NCBI RefSeq assembly: GCF_019038465.1
Contig: NZ_JAFKRH010000011.1
Coordinates: 62,001 to 126,000 of the forward strand
Length of the DNA stretch: 64,000 bases
Origin: Synechococcus sp. CCY 0621
Lineage (GTDB): Bacteria > Cyanobacteriota > Cyanobacteriia > PCC-6307 > Cyanobiaceae
Direction: 5' to 3'
Shown: one piece after another, positions 9,262 to 16,776 of the stretch
Layout of the letters: the number at the start of each line of letters is the position of its first letter
How positions within the stretch are numbered: position 1 is the stretch's first letter
Translations under genes and position numbers: made by a program
Notes under the pieces: generated by a model
Told to the model about the DNA's origin: nothing
The model's input: the letters and a program-made list of their open reading frames with translations, nothing else
Databases searched by the model: none

Positions 9262-9933
9262 ATGGCAGGGCGCCACTGGCTGGATCCCCTGGCCCGCCGG
9301 CTGCTGGTGGCCACCGGGCAGCTGCCGCCGCCCCCACCGGCCGCCCCCGTCCCCCTTGCCGGTGGGACCGACGAGGCGGTGGAGCGGGAGCTGCTCGGCC
9401 TCAAGCTGGCCCACAACCCCAACCTGCGGCTCCGCGATGCCGCTGAGGTGCGGCACGCGGCCGCCCTGGGTTGGACGCTGGAGGTGAACGTTGCCGCTGC
9501 CGGCGACTGGCTGCGGTTGCCGGGCTGCCGGCCCGATCTGGTGGATCGGCTGATCCGTCTGCAGCGCGACGGCCTGCAGTGGCGCGGCCCCGGGGAACTG
9601 GCCGGGGCGCTGCAGGTCCCCCCCGAGCAGGTGCTGATCTGGATGCCGGTGCTTCGTTTCGCCCGATCCGCGGATTCGGCGTCTGCCGAGGTGCCGGTGC
9701 CCCTGGCGATCAACCAGGCCTCCGAGGGCCTGCTGCGGGAGCGTCTCGGCCTGGGGCCGGAGCACTGCCGGCGGCTGTTGCAGGAGAGGGCCCGCGAGCC
9801 CTTCCGGGACCTGGCTGATCTGCAGCAGCGGCTGCAGCTTTCCGCCGACCAGGCCGAACGCTGGATCGGTCGGTTCCGCTACGCCGCCGCCCCCGGACCG
9901 GTGCTGCCGCCGTCCCGGCGGCCGGCCCCATGA
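9262..9933 (+). CDS. Helix-hairpin-helix protein (ComEA-like repeats)
   Basis: A 223-residue protein with repeated helix-hairpin-helix motifs: one in LEVNVAAAGDWLRLPGCRPD and another in AINQASEGLLRERLGLG. Both resemble the ComEA-type non-specific DNA-binding HhH (N-x-A-x-x-x-L-x-x-L-P-G). There is no obvious signal peptide; the N-terminus is Pro/Ala-rich after a short basic helix. The gene overlaps the next by four bases (ATGA), so the HhH protein and the GIY-YIG-like protein are made together. A DNA repair or DNA uptake role is plausible but not shown. Confidence 0.78.
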   Translation: MAGRHWLDPLARRLLVATGQLPPPPPAAPVPLAGGTDEAVERELLGLKLAHNPNLRLRDAAEVRHAAALGWTLEVNVAAAGDWLRLPGCRPDLVDRLIRLQRDGLQWRGPGELAGALQVPPEQVLIWMPVLRFARSADSASAEVPVPLAINQASEGLLRERLGLGPEHCRRLLQERAREPFRDLADLQQRLQLSADQAERWIGRFRYAAAPGPVLPPSRRPAP

Positions 9934-10538
9934 GCCGGCAGGGGGACCTGTTCACGGCAGGAGTGGCCGGCGCCTCACCGTTCCTGGAGCTCCCCCTGCT
10001 GCGGCAGCAGCTGCTCACCTGGCAGGGCCGGCTGGCCGAGCACCAGGGGCCGCTCTATGCCGAAGCCGCGGCCGGCGGGGCCGCCCCCCTGCTGCAGGGT
10101 CAGCTCTTCCCGATGGCGGCCGACCCCGGCGATCCCGACGCCGTGGCGCTCCGGTTCGATCCCCTCAGCCTGAGTCCCCAGAGCCTCTCCTTCTGGCGCT
10201 GGCCCCGGCTGCCCCAGCGGGGGGCGGCCCTCTACCTGGTGATGGATCGGCCTGCGGGGCTGCCTGTGCCGCTCCTGCTCTACGTCGGTGAGACGGGGCG
10301 GGCCGATCAGCGCTGGAAGGGCGACCACGACTGCAAGGGGTACCTGGCGGCCTATGGCGAGGCGCTGGCCCGGGTGGGGCTGGAGGCGCGGCCAAGCATC
10401 CGCTTCTGGAGCGACGTGCCGGCGGCGGTGTCCCCGCGCCGGGCCCTGGAGCAGGCCCTGATCCGGCGCTGGCTGCCGCCGTTCAACAAGGAGACCAGGG
10501 AGCGCTGGGCCACGCCGTTCACGGCCGACCCCGCCTGA
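9930..10538 (+). CDS. GIY-YIG nuclease-like protein
   Basis: A 202-residue protein whose C-terminal half (about residues 105-195) resembles a GIY-YIG endonuclease fold. The LLYVGETGRADQRW segment stands where GIY-x10-YIG and the catalytic Arg occur, and a Glu lies in RALEQALIRRW near the end, followed by FNKETR, which recalls the Asn of the family. The N-terminal half has no recognised domain. It is translationally coupled (four-base overlap) to the HhH protein, consistent with a DNA-acting pair. The fold assignment is moderate, since the first motif is LYV rather than GIY. Confidence 0.7.
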   Translation: MSRQGDLFTAGVAGASPFLELPLLRQQLLTWQGRLAEHQGPLYAEAAAGGAAPLLQGQLFPMAADPGDPDAVALRFDPLSLSPQSLSFWRWPRLPQRGAALYLVMDRPAGLPVPLLLYVGETGRADQRWKGDHDCKGYLAAYGEALARVGLEARPSIRFWSDVPAAVSPRRALEQALIRRWLPPFNKETRERWATPFTADPA

Positions 10539-10586
10539 AGACCAGGGCAAGGCTGGCTACGATCATGGGTCGCCTGCGCTGGGTCC

Positions 10587-12089
10587 ATGGAGTTTCGCTG
10601 TCTTGCCGTCACCCCTGCCGTCCCCGGTGCTCTCAAGGAGACCTGGACGGGTGACACCCTGGTGGTGGGCCTGTTTGCCCCCGCTGCGGGAAGCGGTCGG
10701 GCCCTGGCCCAGGAGCTGGTGGGCGAGGGGCTCGAAGCCTTGCTGCAGCGCCGCCGCTTCGAGGCCAAGCCCGGTCAGACCATCACCCTGGAGAGGCCGG
10801 GTGGCTCCCCGGCCAGCCTGATCCTGGTGGGCCTGGGGGATCCGGCCGACTTCGGCCTCGAGGCCCTGCGCCAGGCCAGTGCCGAAGTGGCCCGCAGTGC
10901 TGCCGCCGCCGGTGCCGTGGAACTCGGTCTCTGGCTTCCGGTGGAGGGGCTGGAGCCGGCGGCGGCCGCCGCTGCCATGGCCGAAGCGGTGCGGCTTGGG
11001 CTCTATGCCGACCAGCGCTTCAAAAGCGAGGCGGAACCCTCATCCCTTCCCTCTCTGGTGAGCCTGCTCGGCGTTGCGGCAGGCGCCGAGGCGGGCCTGG
11101 CCCATGTGGCGGCCACCTGCAGCGGCGTGGAACTGGCCCGGCGGCTGGTGGCGGCACCGCCCAACAAGGCGACCCCCCAGTCCCTGGCCGAGGAGGCCGC
11201 CGCCATTGCCGACGCCTTCGGCCTCGAGCTCAAGGTGCTGGAGCGGGACGACTGCGAGGCCCTGGGCATGGGGGCCTACCTGGGGGTGGCCCAGGGCTCG
11301 GACCTGCCCCCCAAGTTCATCCATCTCACCTACCGGCCCGCCGGGGAGGTGAGCCGGCGGGTGGTGCTGGTGGGCAAGGGGCTCACCTTCGATTCCGGCG
11401 GCTACAACCTCAAGACGGCCGGCTCCCAGATCGAGATGATGAAGTACGACATGGGCGGCAGCGCCGCGGTCTTGGGGGCCGCCCGTGCCATCGCCGAAAT
11501 CCGGCCCGCCGGCCTGGAGGTGCATGTGATCGTGGCCAGCTGCGAAAACATGATCAGCGGCGGCGCCATCCACCCGGGTGATGTGCTCACCGCCTCCAAC
11601 GGCAAGACCATCGAGATCAACAACACCGATGCGGAAGGGCGGCTCACCCTGGCCGATGCCCTCGTCTATGCCTGCGGCCTGGAGCCGGATGCCATCGTCG
11701 ATCTCGCCACCCTCACCGGCGCCTGCGTGATTGCCCTCGGCGAGGAGATTGCCGGGCTCTGGTCCCCCAGCAACGGCCTGGCCGAGGCCCTGCTGAGCGC
11801 CGGCAACGCCGCTGGGGAGGCCTTGTGGCGAATGCCCCTGCGCTCCTCCTACAAGAAGGGGCTCAAGAGCCACATCGCCGACCTGAAGAACACCGGTCCC
11901 CGGCCGGGGGGCTCCATCACCGCCGCCCTCTTCCTGCAGGACTTTGTCACCAATGGGCTGCCCTGGGCCCACCTCGACATTGCCGGGACCGTCTGGAGCG
12001 ACAAAGCCCGCGGGGAGGATCCCGCCGGGGCCACCGGCTTTGGGGTTCGCACCCTGGTGGCCTGGCTGGTGGCCGGTGCCGCCAGCTGA
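10587..12089 (+). CDS. pepA: Leucyl aminopeptidase (M17 family)
   Basis: A cytosolic di-zinc/manganese hexameric aminopeptidase that removes N-terminal residues, preferentially leucine. The 500-residue length is normal. The C-terminal catalytic domain contains the family signature NTDAEGRLTLADAL (starting near residue 346), the metal/bicarbonate-site segment KGLTFDSGGYNLK and the MKYDMGGSAAV stretch. The N-terminal 170 residues are the variable macro-like domain. A monocistronic transcription unit looks likely. Confidence 0.97.
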   Translation: MEFRCLAVTPAVPGALKETWTGDTLVVGLFAPAAGSGRALAQELVGEGLEALLQRRRFEAKPGQTITLERPGGSPASLILVGLGDPADFGLEALRQASAEVARSAAAAGAVELGLWLPVEGLEPAAAAAAMAEAVRLGLYADQRFKSEAEPSSLPSLVSLLGVAAGAEAGLAHVAATCSGVELARRLVAAPPNKATPQSLAEEAAAIADAFGLELKVLERDDCEALGMGAYLGVAQGSDLPPKFIHLTYRPAGEVSRRVVLVGKGLTFDSGGYNLKTAGSQIEMMKYDMGGSAAVLGAARAIAEIRPAGLEVHVIVASCENMISGGAIHPGDVLTASNGKTIEINNTDAEGRLTLADALVYACGLEPDAIVDLATLTGACVIALGEEIAGLWSPSNGLAEALLSAGNAAGEALWRMPLRSSYKKGLKSHIADLKNTGPRPGGSITAALFLQDFVTNGLPWAHLDIAGTVWSDKARGEDPAGATGFGVRTLVAWLVAGAAS

Positions 12090-12172
12090 TCCTTTCGCCA
12101 CCGGCCCCGCCGGCCCTGGCGGCTGAAGGTTGAGGCCTAGGTTTGCTTCCAGACCAGACAACGCATCGCCCC

Positions 12173-12448
12173 ATGGCCGTTCACAAGATCCGCTGGTACG
12201 TGAAGGCCCAGCTCGGTGTGCTCCTGCTCCCCGCCGGCCTGTGCCTGTTCGGGGAGGGGGTGATCCGCAAGGGCATCCAGACCTGGTCAGCCCTGGCGGC
12301 AGCGGCCGATCAGGGGCAGTCGCTGCCTGAGGCCGGTCCATGGGTCTGGTACGGAGCCCTGGGGCTGATCCTGATCAATGCGGGCGTCGGCCTGATGGTC
12401 GAGAGCGGCCTGCTGCGCGGCTACCCCCGCACCCCGCCCCGGGCCTGA
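12173..12448 (+). CDS. Small two-pass membrane protein, unknown function
   Basis: A 91-residue protein starting at the ATG at 12173; an upstream in-frame start at 12143 is less likely. Two hydrophobic segments lie at about residues 10-28 and 57-80, with the start MAVHKIRWYVKAQLG suggesting a cytoplasmic N-terminus. The C-terminus is short and basic/Pro-rich. I do not recognise a family. It follows pepA in the same direction with about 80 bases between. Confidence 0.65.
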   Translation: MAVHKIRWYVKAQLGVLLLPAGLCLFGEGVIRKGIQTWSALAAAADQGQSLPEAGPWVWYGALGLILINAGVGLMVESGLLRGYPRTPPRA

Positions 12449-12451
12449 GGT

Positions 12452-12655
12452 TCAGACCGCCACCGGTTCGGTGTCGCCCCTGCCGCTCACGTGGACGTGC
12501 AGCTCGGCGGGGGATTCCAGGCGATGGATCTGCCAGGTGGCCTTTTCACCAAAGCTGGCCTGAAGCTTGTCAAGGTCGTCGGACGCCTGCCTGGGGCTCG
12601 CGTAGGGCCCGATATGCCGCGTCTGCAGACCGTCACGGATGGTCAGCAGATACAT
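12452..12655 (-). CDS. Small protein of unknown function (67 residues)
   Basis: A short soluble protein starting MYLLTIRDGLQTRHIGPYAS, probably a single alpha/beta domain with mixed charged residues. The open frame continues to 12724, but the ATG at 12655 gives a cleaner N-terminus. It converges on the small membrane protein gene with three bases between stops. Not recognised; similar small proteins of this look are common in picocyanobacteria. Confidence 0.6.
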   Translation of the reverse strand: MYLLTIRDGLQTRHIGPYASPRQASDDLDKLQASFGEKATWQIHRLESPAELHVHVSGRGDTEPVAV

Positions 12656-12753
12656 ACAGAAGCCCTCCCGTGAACGCCTAAACGCTAGGGCATTCTTCGG
12701 GGTCGCGACAGGGTGGAAAAGCACCGTCTCTGCATCATCCGGCCGGGTTCGGC

Positions 12754-13380
12754 TCAGCTGCCCTGCCAGCGCTGACTGCTGCGGGCCCGCCGTCCCCAGA
12801 CCGTGTCCAGGCGCCGGTCGCGGCCACAGGACCAGCGGTAGTAGTTGTATCGGACGCCATTGCGCTTGGCGTAGTTCTGGTGGTACCCCTCCGCCGGCCA
12901 GAACTTGGCCAGGGGCCGGATCGCCACCTTGAGTGCGGCCGCCGGTTTACCCAGCTCCCGGGCAGCGGCCACCAGGCTGTTGCGGGCCTCCACGGCCTGG
13001 TTGGCGCTGGTGGTGAAGATCACCGGCCGGTAGGAATCGCCGCGGTCGCAGAACTGACCGCCGCCGTCGAGGGGGTCGATGTTGCGCCAGTAGGCCCGCA
13101 GCAGCGTCTCGTAGCGGATTTCGGTGTTGTCAAAGCGCACCCGCACCACCTCCTGATGGCCACTCCCCCCTGCCGAGACCTGCTTGTAGGTGGGGTTGGC
13201 GCTCTTGCCACCGCTGTAGCCGCTCTCCACGTCCAGGACGCCGGGGAGCACCTCCAGATCGTGCTCCAGGCACCAGAAACAACCGCCCGCCAGAACGGCC
13301 TCCTCCGTGGCCGCCAGGGCTGGAGCCACCGGCCCCCCCAGGGCGAGCAGCAGCCCCAGCAGCAGCGCGATCAGTCGCAT
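12754..13380 (-). CDS. msrA: Exported peptide methionine sulfoxide reductase A
   Basis: Reduces the S-epimer of methionine sulfoxide in proteins. The 208-residue protein starts with a Sec-type signal (MRLIALLLGLLLALGGPVA, ending near ALA), then the catalytic GGCFWCLE motif with the nucleophilic Cys, and the conserved SGYSGG and YHQNYAKRN elements. The signal suggests action in the periplasm or thylakoid lumen. It lies 11 bases downstream of lpxB's stop-side end, but the two are on the same strand with msrA transcribed first after lpxB? No: reading on the minus strand, lpxB (higher coordinates) precedes msrA, so msrA is the last gene of that run. See also the exported MsrB at 48474. Confidence 0.93.
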   Translation of the reverse strand: MRLIALLLGLLLALGGPVAPALAATEEAVLAGGCFWCLEHDLEVLPGVLDVESGYSGGKSANPTYKQVSAGGSGHQEVVRVRFDNTEIRYETLLRAYWRNIDPLDGGGQFCDRGDSYRPVIFTTSANQAVEARNSLVAAARELGKPAAALKVAIRPLAKFWPAEGYHQNYAKRNGVRYNYYRWSCGRDRRLDTVWGRRARSSQRWQGS

Positions 13381-13391
13381 GGCGTGTGTCC

Positions 13392-14570
13392 CTAGAACGG
13401 TTCGAGGATTGCCGTCGCTGCCCGGCGGGTGACGCCCGGCTCCCCCAGCTTCTGCCGTAGCCGAACGTAGCCCTCCTGCACCCGCTCCCGTGCCCCGGAG
13501 GCGGGATCGAACAGGGGCAGCAGGGCCGCCAGGATGGCGTCCGGGGTGAAGTCGTCCTGCAGCAGTTCCGGCACGAGCCGTTCCCCCAGCACCAGGTTCA
13601 CCGGAGAAATGTGCGCCACATTGAAATGGATCACATGTTTCGCCAGAAACGCCGTCGGCCGGCTGACCCGATAGCCGGTCACCTGGGGCACTCCCCGCAG
13701 GGCCAGTTCCAGGTTGGCGGTGCCGGACTTGGTCAGGGCGGCATCGGCTGCGGCACAGAGCAGGGGCCGCAGGGCATCGGCCTCACCGGCCGGGATCACC
13801 CGCACCGCCGTGGCTCCGGCCGCCTGCATGGTCTCGGCAAGCACCGCCTCGAACCCCGGCAGGCCAGCCGGCAGCAGCACCTGCAGATCAGGACGCTGCC
13901 GCTGCAGCTTGGCCACCGCAGCGGCCATCGGCGGCAACACGTAGCGCAGCTCCTGCCGCCGTGAGGCGGGCAGCATCAGCAGCACCGGAGCCTCCTGGGG
14001 CAGGCCCAGCTGCTGGCGGGCCTCCTGGCGCGTCGGTCGCTGCTGCAGGGTGTCGATCAGGGGATGGCCCACCCAGGTGACCTGGGCGCCCCGTTCGGCG
14101 TAGAAGCTGGCCTCCTCCGGGAAGATCGCCAGGATGCGATCGGTGAAGCCGATCAGCCGGGTGGTGCCGCCGTCGCCGAGGCGGAAGGCCCATTCCTGGG
14201 GGGCGATGTAGTAAGTGATGGGTACATCGGGGTAGAGCCGCCGCAGGCGCAGACCCAGGTTCACATTCGCCCCCATGTAATCGATCAGCACCACCGCATC
14301 CGGAGGGTGCAGCCGCAACCAGCGGCGCACCCGGGCCTGCAGCTTGAGGGTGGGAATCACCAGGGGGATCGGTTCCCACAGGCCGATGGCTCCGAGCTTG
14401 GTGGTGTCCGCCAGGAGCTGGGCGCCGGCCCGCTCCATCCGACTGCCCCCGAGGGCCACCACATCAAGGGGCAGGGAACGGCGGGCCGCCTCCTCGTGCA
14501 GGGCCTTGACCAGCAGGGAACCCTGCAGATCACCGGAGACCTCTCCGGTGCTGACCAGGAGTCGCACCAT
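13392..14570 (-). CDS. lpxB: Lipid-A-disaccharide synthase
   Basis: Joins UDP-2,3-diacylglucosamine with lipid X to give the lipid A disaccharide, at the inner face of the cytoplasmic membrane. The 392-residue GT-B type protein (start ATG 14570) shows the family N-terminus [17 protein letters not shown], the GAIGLWEP segment and the [13 protein letters not shown] region that binds the donor nucleotide. The frame is open to 14633, but the ATG at 14570 overlaps the lpxA stop by one base (TGATG), a typical coupling. Last Lpx gene of the bamA-lpxC-fabZ-lpxA-lpxB run. Confidence 0.95.
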   Translation of the reverse strand: MVRLLVSTGEVSGDLQGSLLVKALHEEAARRSLPLDVVALGGSRMERAGAQLLADTTKLGAIGLWEPIPLVIPTLKLQARVRRWLRLHPPDAVVLIDYMGANVNLGLRLRRLYPDVPITYYIAPQEWAFRLGDGGTTRLIGFTDRILAIFPEEASFYAERGAQVTWVGHPLIDTLQQRPTRQEARQQLGLPQEAPVLLMLPASRRQELRYVLPPMAAAVAKLQRQRPDLQVLLPAGLPGFEAVLAETMQAAGATAVRVIPAGEADALRPLLCAAADAALTKSGTANLELALRGVPQVTGYRVSRPTAFLAKHVIHFNVAHISPVNLVLGERLVPELLQDDFTPDAILAALLPLFDPASGARERVQEGYVRLRQKLGEPGVTRRAATAILEPF

Positions 14571-15391
14571 CAGCGCTGGGCCGGCAGCGGTCCGCGCCGG
14601 CCCGGCCCCACCGAGGCCTCCAGAAAGGCGCACAGTTCGTCGGCCGCCGCCAGCAGGGGACGCTCCCGCGCCTGCCGCAGGGCGGCCGCCAGCACCAGAT
14701 CGCTGCGGTAGATGAGGGTCCAGAGATCCTGCAGCTGGCGGAACTGGGCGCCGTCGTCGAGCTGGGCCACGCCGCTGCGGCGCAGCCCGACGCGGTTCAG
14801 GCCACGGAGGCGGCCGGGGTGGCCCTCCACCGTCATGAACGGGGGCACGTCGCGGTCGATGCGGCTCATGCCGCCCACCATCGCCAGGCTGCCGATGTGG
14901 ACGAACTGGTGGATGCCGAGCACGCCACCGATCACGGCCCGCTCCCCGATCACCACGTGGCCCGCCACCGCCACACCGTTGGCGATCACGATGCGGTCAG
15001 AGAGCTGGCAGTTGTGGCCGATGTGGCTGTAGGCCATCAGCAGGTTGCCGTTGCCCAGGACGGTGCTCTCCCCTTCGGCGGTGGCGCGGTTGATGGTGAC
15101 GCACTCGCGGATCGTGTTCTCGTCCCCCATCACCACTTCGGTGGGGGCTCCGCCGTACTTGAGGTCCTGGGGCTCGAGGCCGATGCAGGCCCCCGGGAAG
15201 ATCCGGTTGCCCTTGCCCATCCGCACCCGTCCGTCGATCACGACATGGGGGCCGATGCGACTGCCCTCGCCGATCTCCACCTCCGGACCGATGACCGAAT
15301 AGGGGCCGATCTCCACGCCGGGGGCCAGCCGGGCCCGGGGATCGACCAGGGCCGTGGGATGCACGGATGTCGTCATGGCAGTACTCGACAT
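14570..15391 (-). CDS. lpxA: UDP-N-acetylglucosamine O-acyltransferase
   Basis: First enzyme of lipid A synthesis; transfers a 3-hydroxyacyl chain from ACP to UDP-GlcNAc. The 273-residue protein consists of left-handed beta-helix hexapeptide repeats (visible from residue 10 to about 190). The catalytic His lies in the [11 protein letters not shown] segment, with the family's GIHQFVHIG strand after it. The C-terminal helical domain follows. The ATG at 15391 comes four bases after fabZ's stop. Length is slightly above the E. coli protein (262). Confidence 0.97.
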   Translation of the reverse strand: MSSTAMTTSVHPTALVDPRARLAPGVEIGPYSVIGPEVEIGEGSRIGPHVVIDGRVRMGKGNRIFPGACIGLEPQDLKYGGAPTEVVMGDENTIRECVTINRATAEGESTVLGNGNLLMAYSHIGHNCQLSDRIVIANGVAVAGHVVIGERAVIGGVLGIHQFVHIGSLAMVGGMSRIDRDVPPFMTVEGHPGRLRGLNRVGLRRSGVAQLDDGAQFRQLQDLWTLIYRSDLVLAAALRQARERPLLAAADELCAFLEASVGPGRRGPLPAQR

Positions 15392-15395
15392 CGCG

Positions 15396-15899
15396 TCAGT
15401 CCACGAGCGAGAACATCAGCTCGCCCGAGCAGACCCGCTCGCCATCGACCGTGGCAGTGGCGCGCACCTTGCCGAAGCGTTTGCGCTTCAGGCTGAGCAA
15501 TTCGCAGGTGATCAGGAGCTGGTCGCCGGGCACCACGGGCCTGCGGAAGCGCACGCCGTCAATACCCGCGAAGACGAACAGGCCCTTGGGCAGATCGGGC
15601 ATCTGGGTGACGATCAGGCCTCCCACCTGGGCCATGGCTTCGACGATCAGCACGCCGGGCATCAGCGGACGGCCGGGGAAATGGCCCTGGAACTGCGGTT
15701 CGTTGAAGGTGACGTTCTTGAGCGCCACCGCCCGCTTGCCGGGGACGTACTCCACCACCCGATCCACCAGGGCGAAGGGATAGCGATGGGGGAGCAGGTT
15801 GAGGATCTGCTCGCTGCTGAGCACCACGGCCCGTGCCACATCGGCGTCGGGGCAGACCGCCGGGGCGGCCTCAGGAGCGGCGGAAGGAAGAACGGTCAA
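15396..15899 (-). CDS. fabZ: 3-hydroxyacyl-ACP dehydratase
   Basis: Dehydrates 3-hydroxyacyl-ACP in fatty acid synthesis. Its position beside lpxA and lpxC links the partition of hydroxyacyl-ACP between phospholipid and lipid A. The hot-dog fold shows the catalytic His in [14 protein letters not shown] and the Glu in the helix after [20 protein letters not shown]. No ATG is available near the start. I chose the TTG at 15899, giving 167 residues and lying just after the lpxC stop; a GTG at 15839 gives 147 residues. The frame open to 16145 is a shadow of lpxC. Confidence 0.93.
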   Translation of the reverse strand: MTVLPSAAPEAAPAVCPDADVARAVVLSSEQILNLLPHRYPFALVDRVVEYVPGKRAVALKNVTFNEPQFQGHFPGRPLMPGVLIVEAMAQVGGLIVTQMPDLPKGLFVFAGIDGVRFRRPVVPGDQLLITCELLSLKRKRFGKVRATATVDGERVCSGELMFSLVD

Positions 15900-15903
15900 G
15901 GAA

Positions 15904-16776
15904 TCAGTGGGTCGGAACGGGCACGGGCAGGCGGGACGCCTGGGCCGCAAGGGCCGCGGCCATGGCGGTGTGCAGGCCATGGGAACCGCGGTAGGCGAAG
16001 ACGTGGGCCCTGGGAAGGCCCACCAACGCCAGATCTCCCAGCAGGTCCAGCAGCTTATGGCGCACCGGTTCGTCGCCGAAGCGCAGCGGCGGATTGACCC
16101 AGCCGTCGCCGTCACACACCAGGGCATTGTCGAGGGCACCGCCACGGATCAGACCGGCCGCCAGCAACTGCTCCACCTGCTCCCGGAAGCCGAAGGTGCG
16201 GGCCGGGGCGATCTCCGCCACAAAGCCCGCCGGGGTGAGATCCAGGGCATAGAGCTGGCGGCCGATGGCCGCCTGGGGAAAGTCGATGGCCGCCGCCAGG
16301 CGCAGCCGGTCGGACGGCAGGGCCACCACAAAGCTCTGACCCTGCTGGAGGGTGAGGGGCAGGGCCGGCAAGGGGGGCTCGAGGCGCTCCCCCCGGCTGC
16401 TGAGCCCCGCCTCACCGATCGCTTCGACCCAGGGAAGCCCCGATCCGTCGAGCAGCGGGATCTCCTCCCCGTCCACCAGGAGCTCCGCCTGGCTGACGCC
16501 GGTGCCGGCGAGGGCCGCCAGCAGGTGCTCCACCGTGGCCAGGCGCCGATCCCCCAGCTGCAGGCAGGTGCAGAGGCGGGTGTCGCTCACCTGGCCGGGG
16601 CCCAGTTGCAGTAGGGGCCGTTGTGGGTCGTCCAGCCAGCCCAGCCAGTAGCCCGGCCGTTCCGAAGGGCCGAGCCGGACCCGCGAAACGGCGCCGCTGT
16701 GCAGACCCACCCCGGTGCGCTCCACGCTGGAGCTGAGGGTCCAGGCCTGGCGGTAGTCGCTGGGCCAGCTGGTCAC
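15904..16776 (-). CDS. lpxC: UDP-3-O-acyl-N-acetylglucosamine deacetylase
   Basis: The zinc amidase of the committed step of lipid A synthesis. From a GTG at 16776 the product is 290 residues. This start overlaps the bamA stop by one base (TAGTG) and begins just before the conserved [16 protein letters not shown]. Zinc-site His residues are in TVEHLLAAL and [11 protein letters not shown], and the GGALDNALV stretch is intact. The alternative ATG at 16812 would overlap bamA by 37 bases. Cytoplasmic. Confidence 0.95.
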   Translation of the reverse strand: MTSWPSDYRQAWTLSSSVERTGVGLHSGAVSRVRLGPSERPGYWLGWLDDPQRPLLQLGPGQVSDTRLCTCLQLGDRRLATVEHLLAALAGTGVSQAELLVDGEEIPLLDGSGLPWVEAIGEAGLSSRGERLEPPLPALPLTLQQGQSFVVALPSDRLRLAAAIDFPQAAIGRQLYALDLTPAGFVAEIAPARTFGFREQVEQLLAAGLIRGGALDNALVCDGDGWVNPPLRFGDEPVRHKLLDLLGDLALVGLPRAHVFAYRGSHGLHTAMAAALAAQASRLPVPVPTH

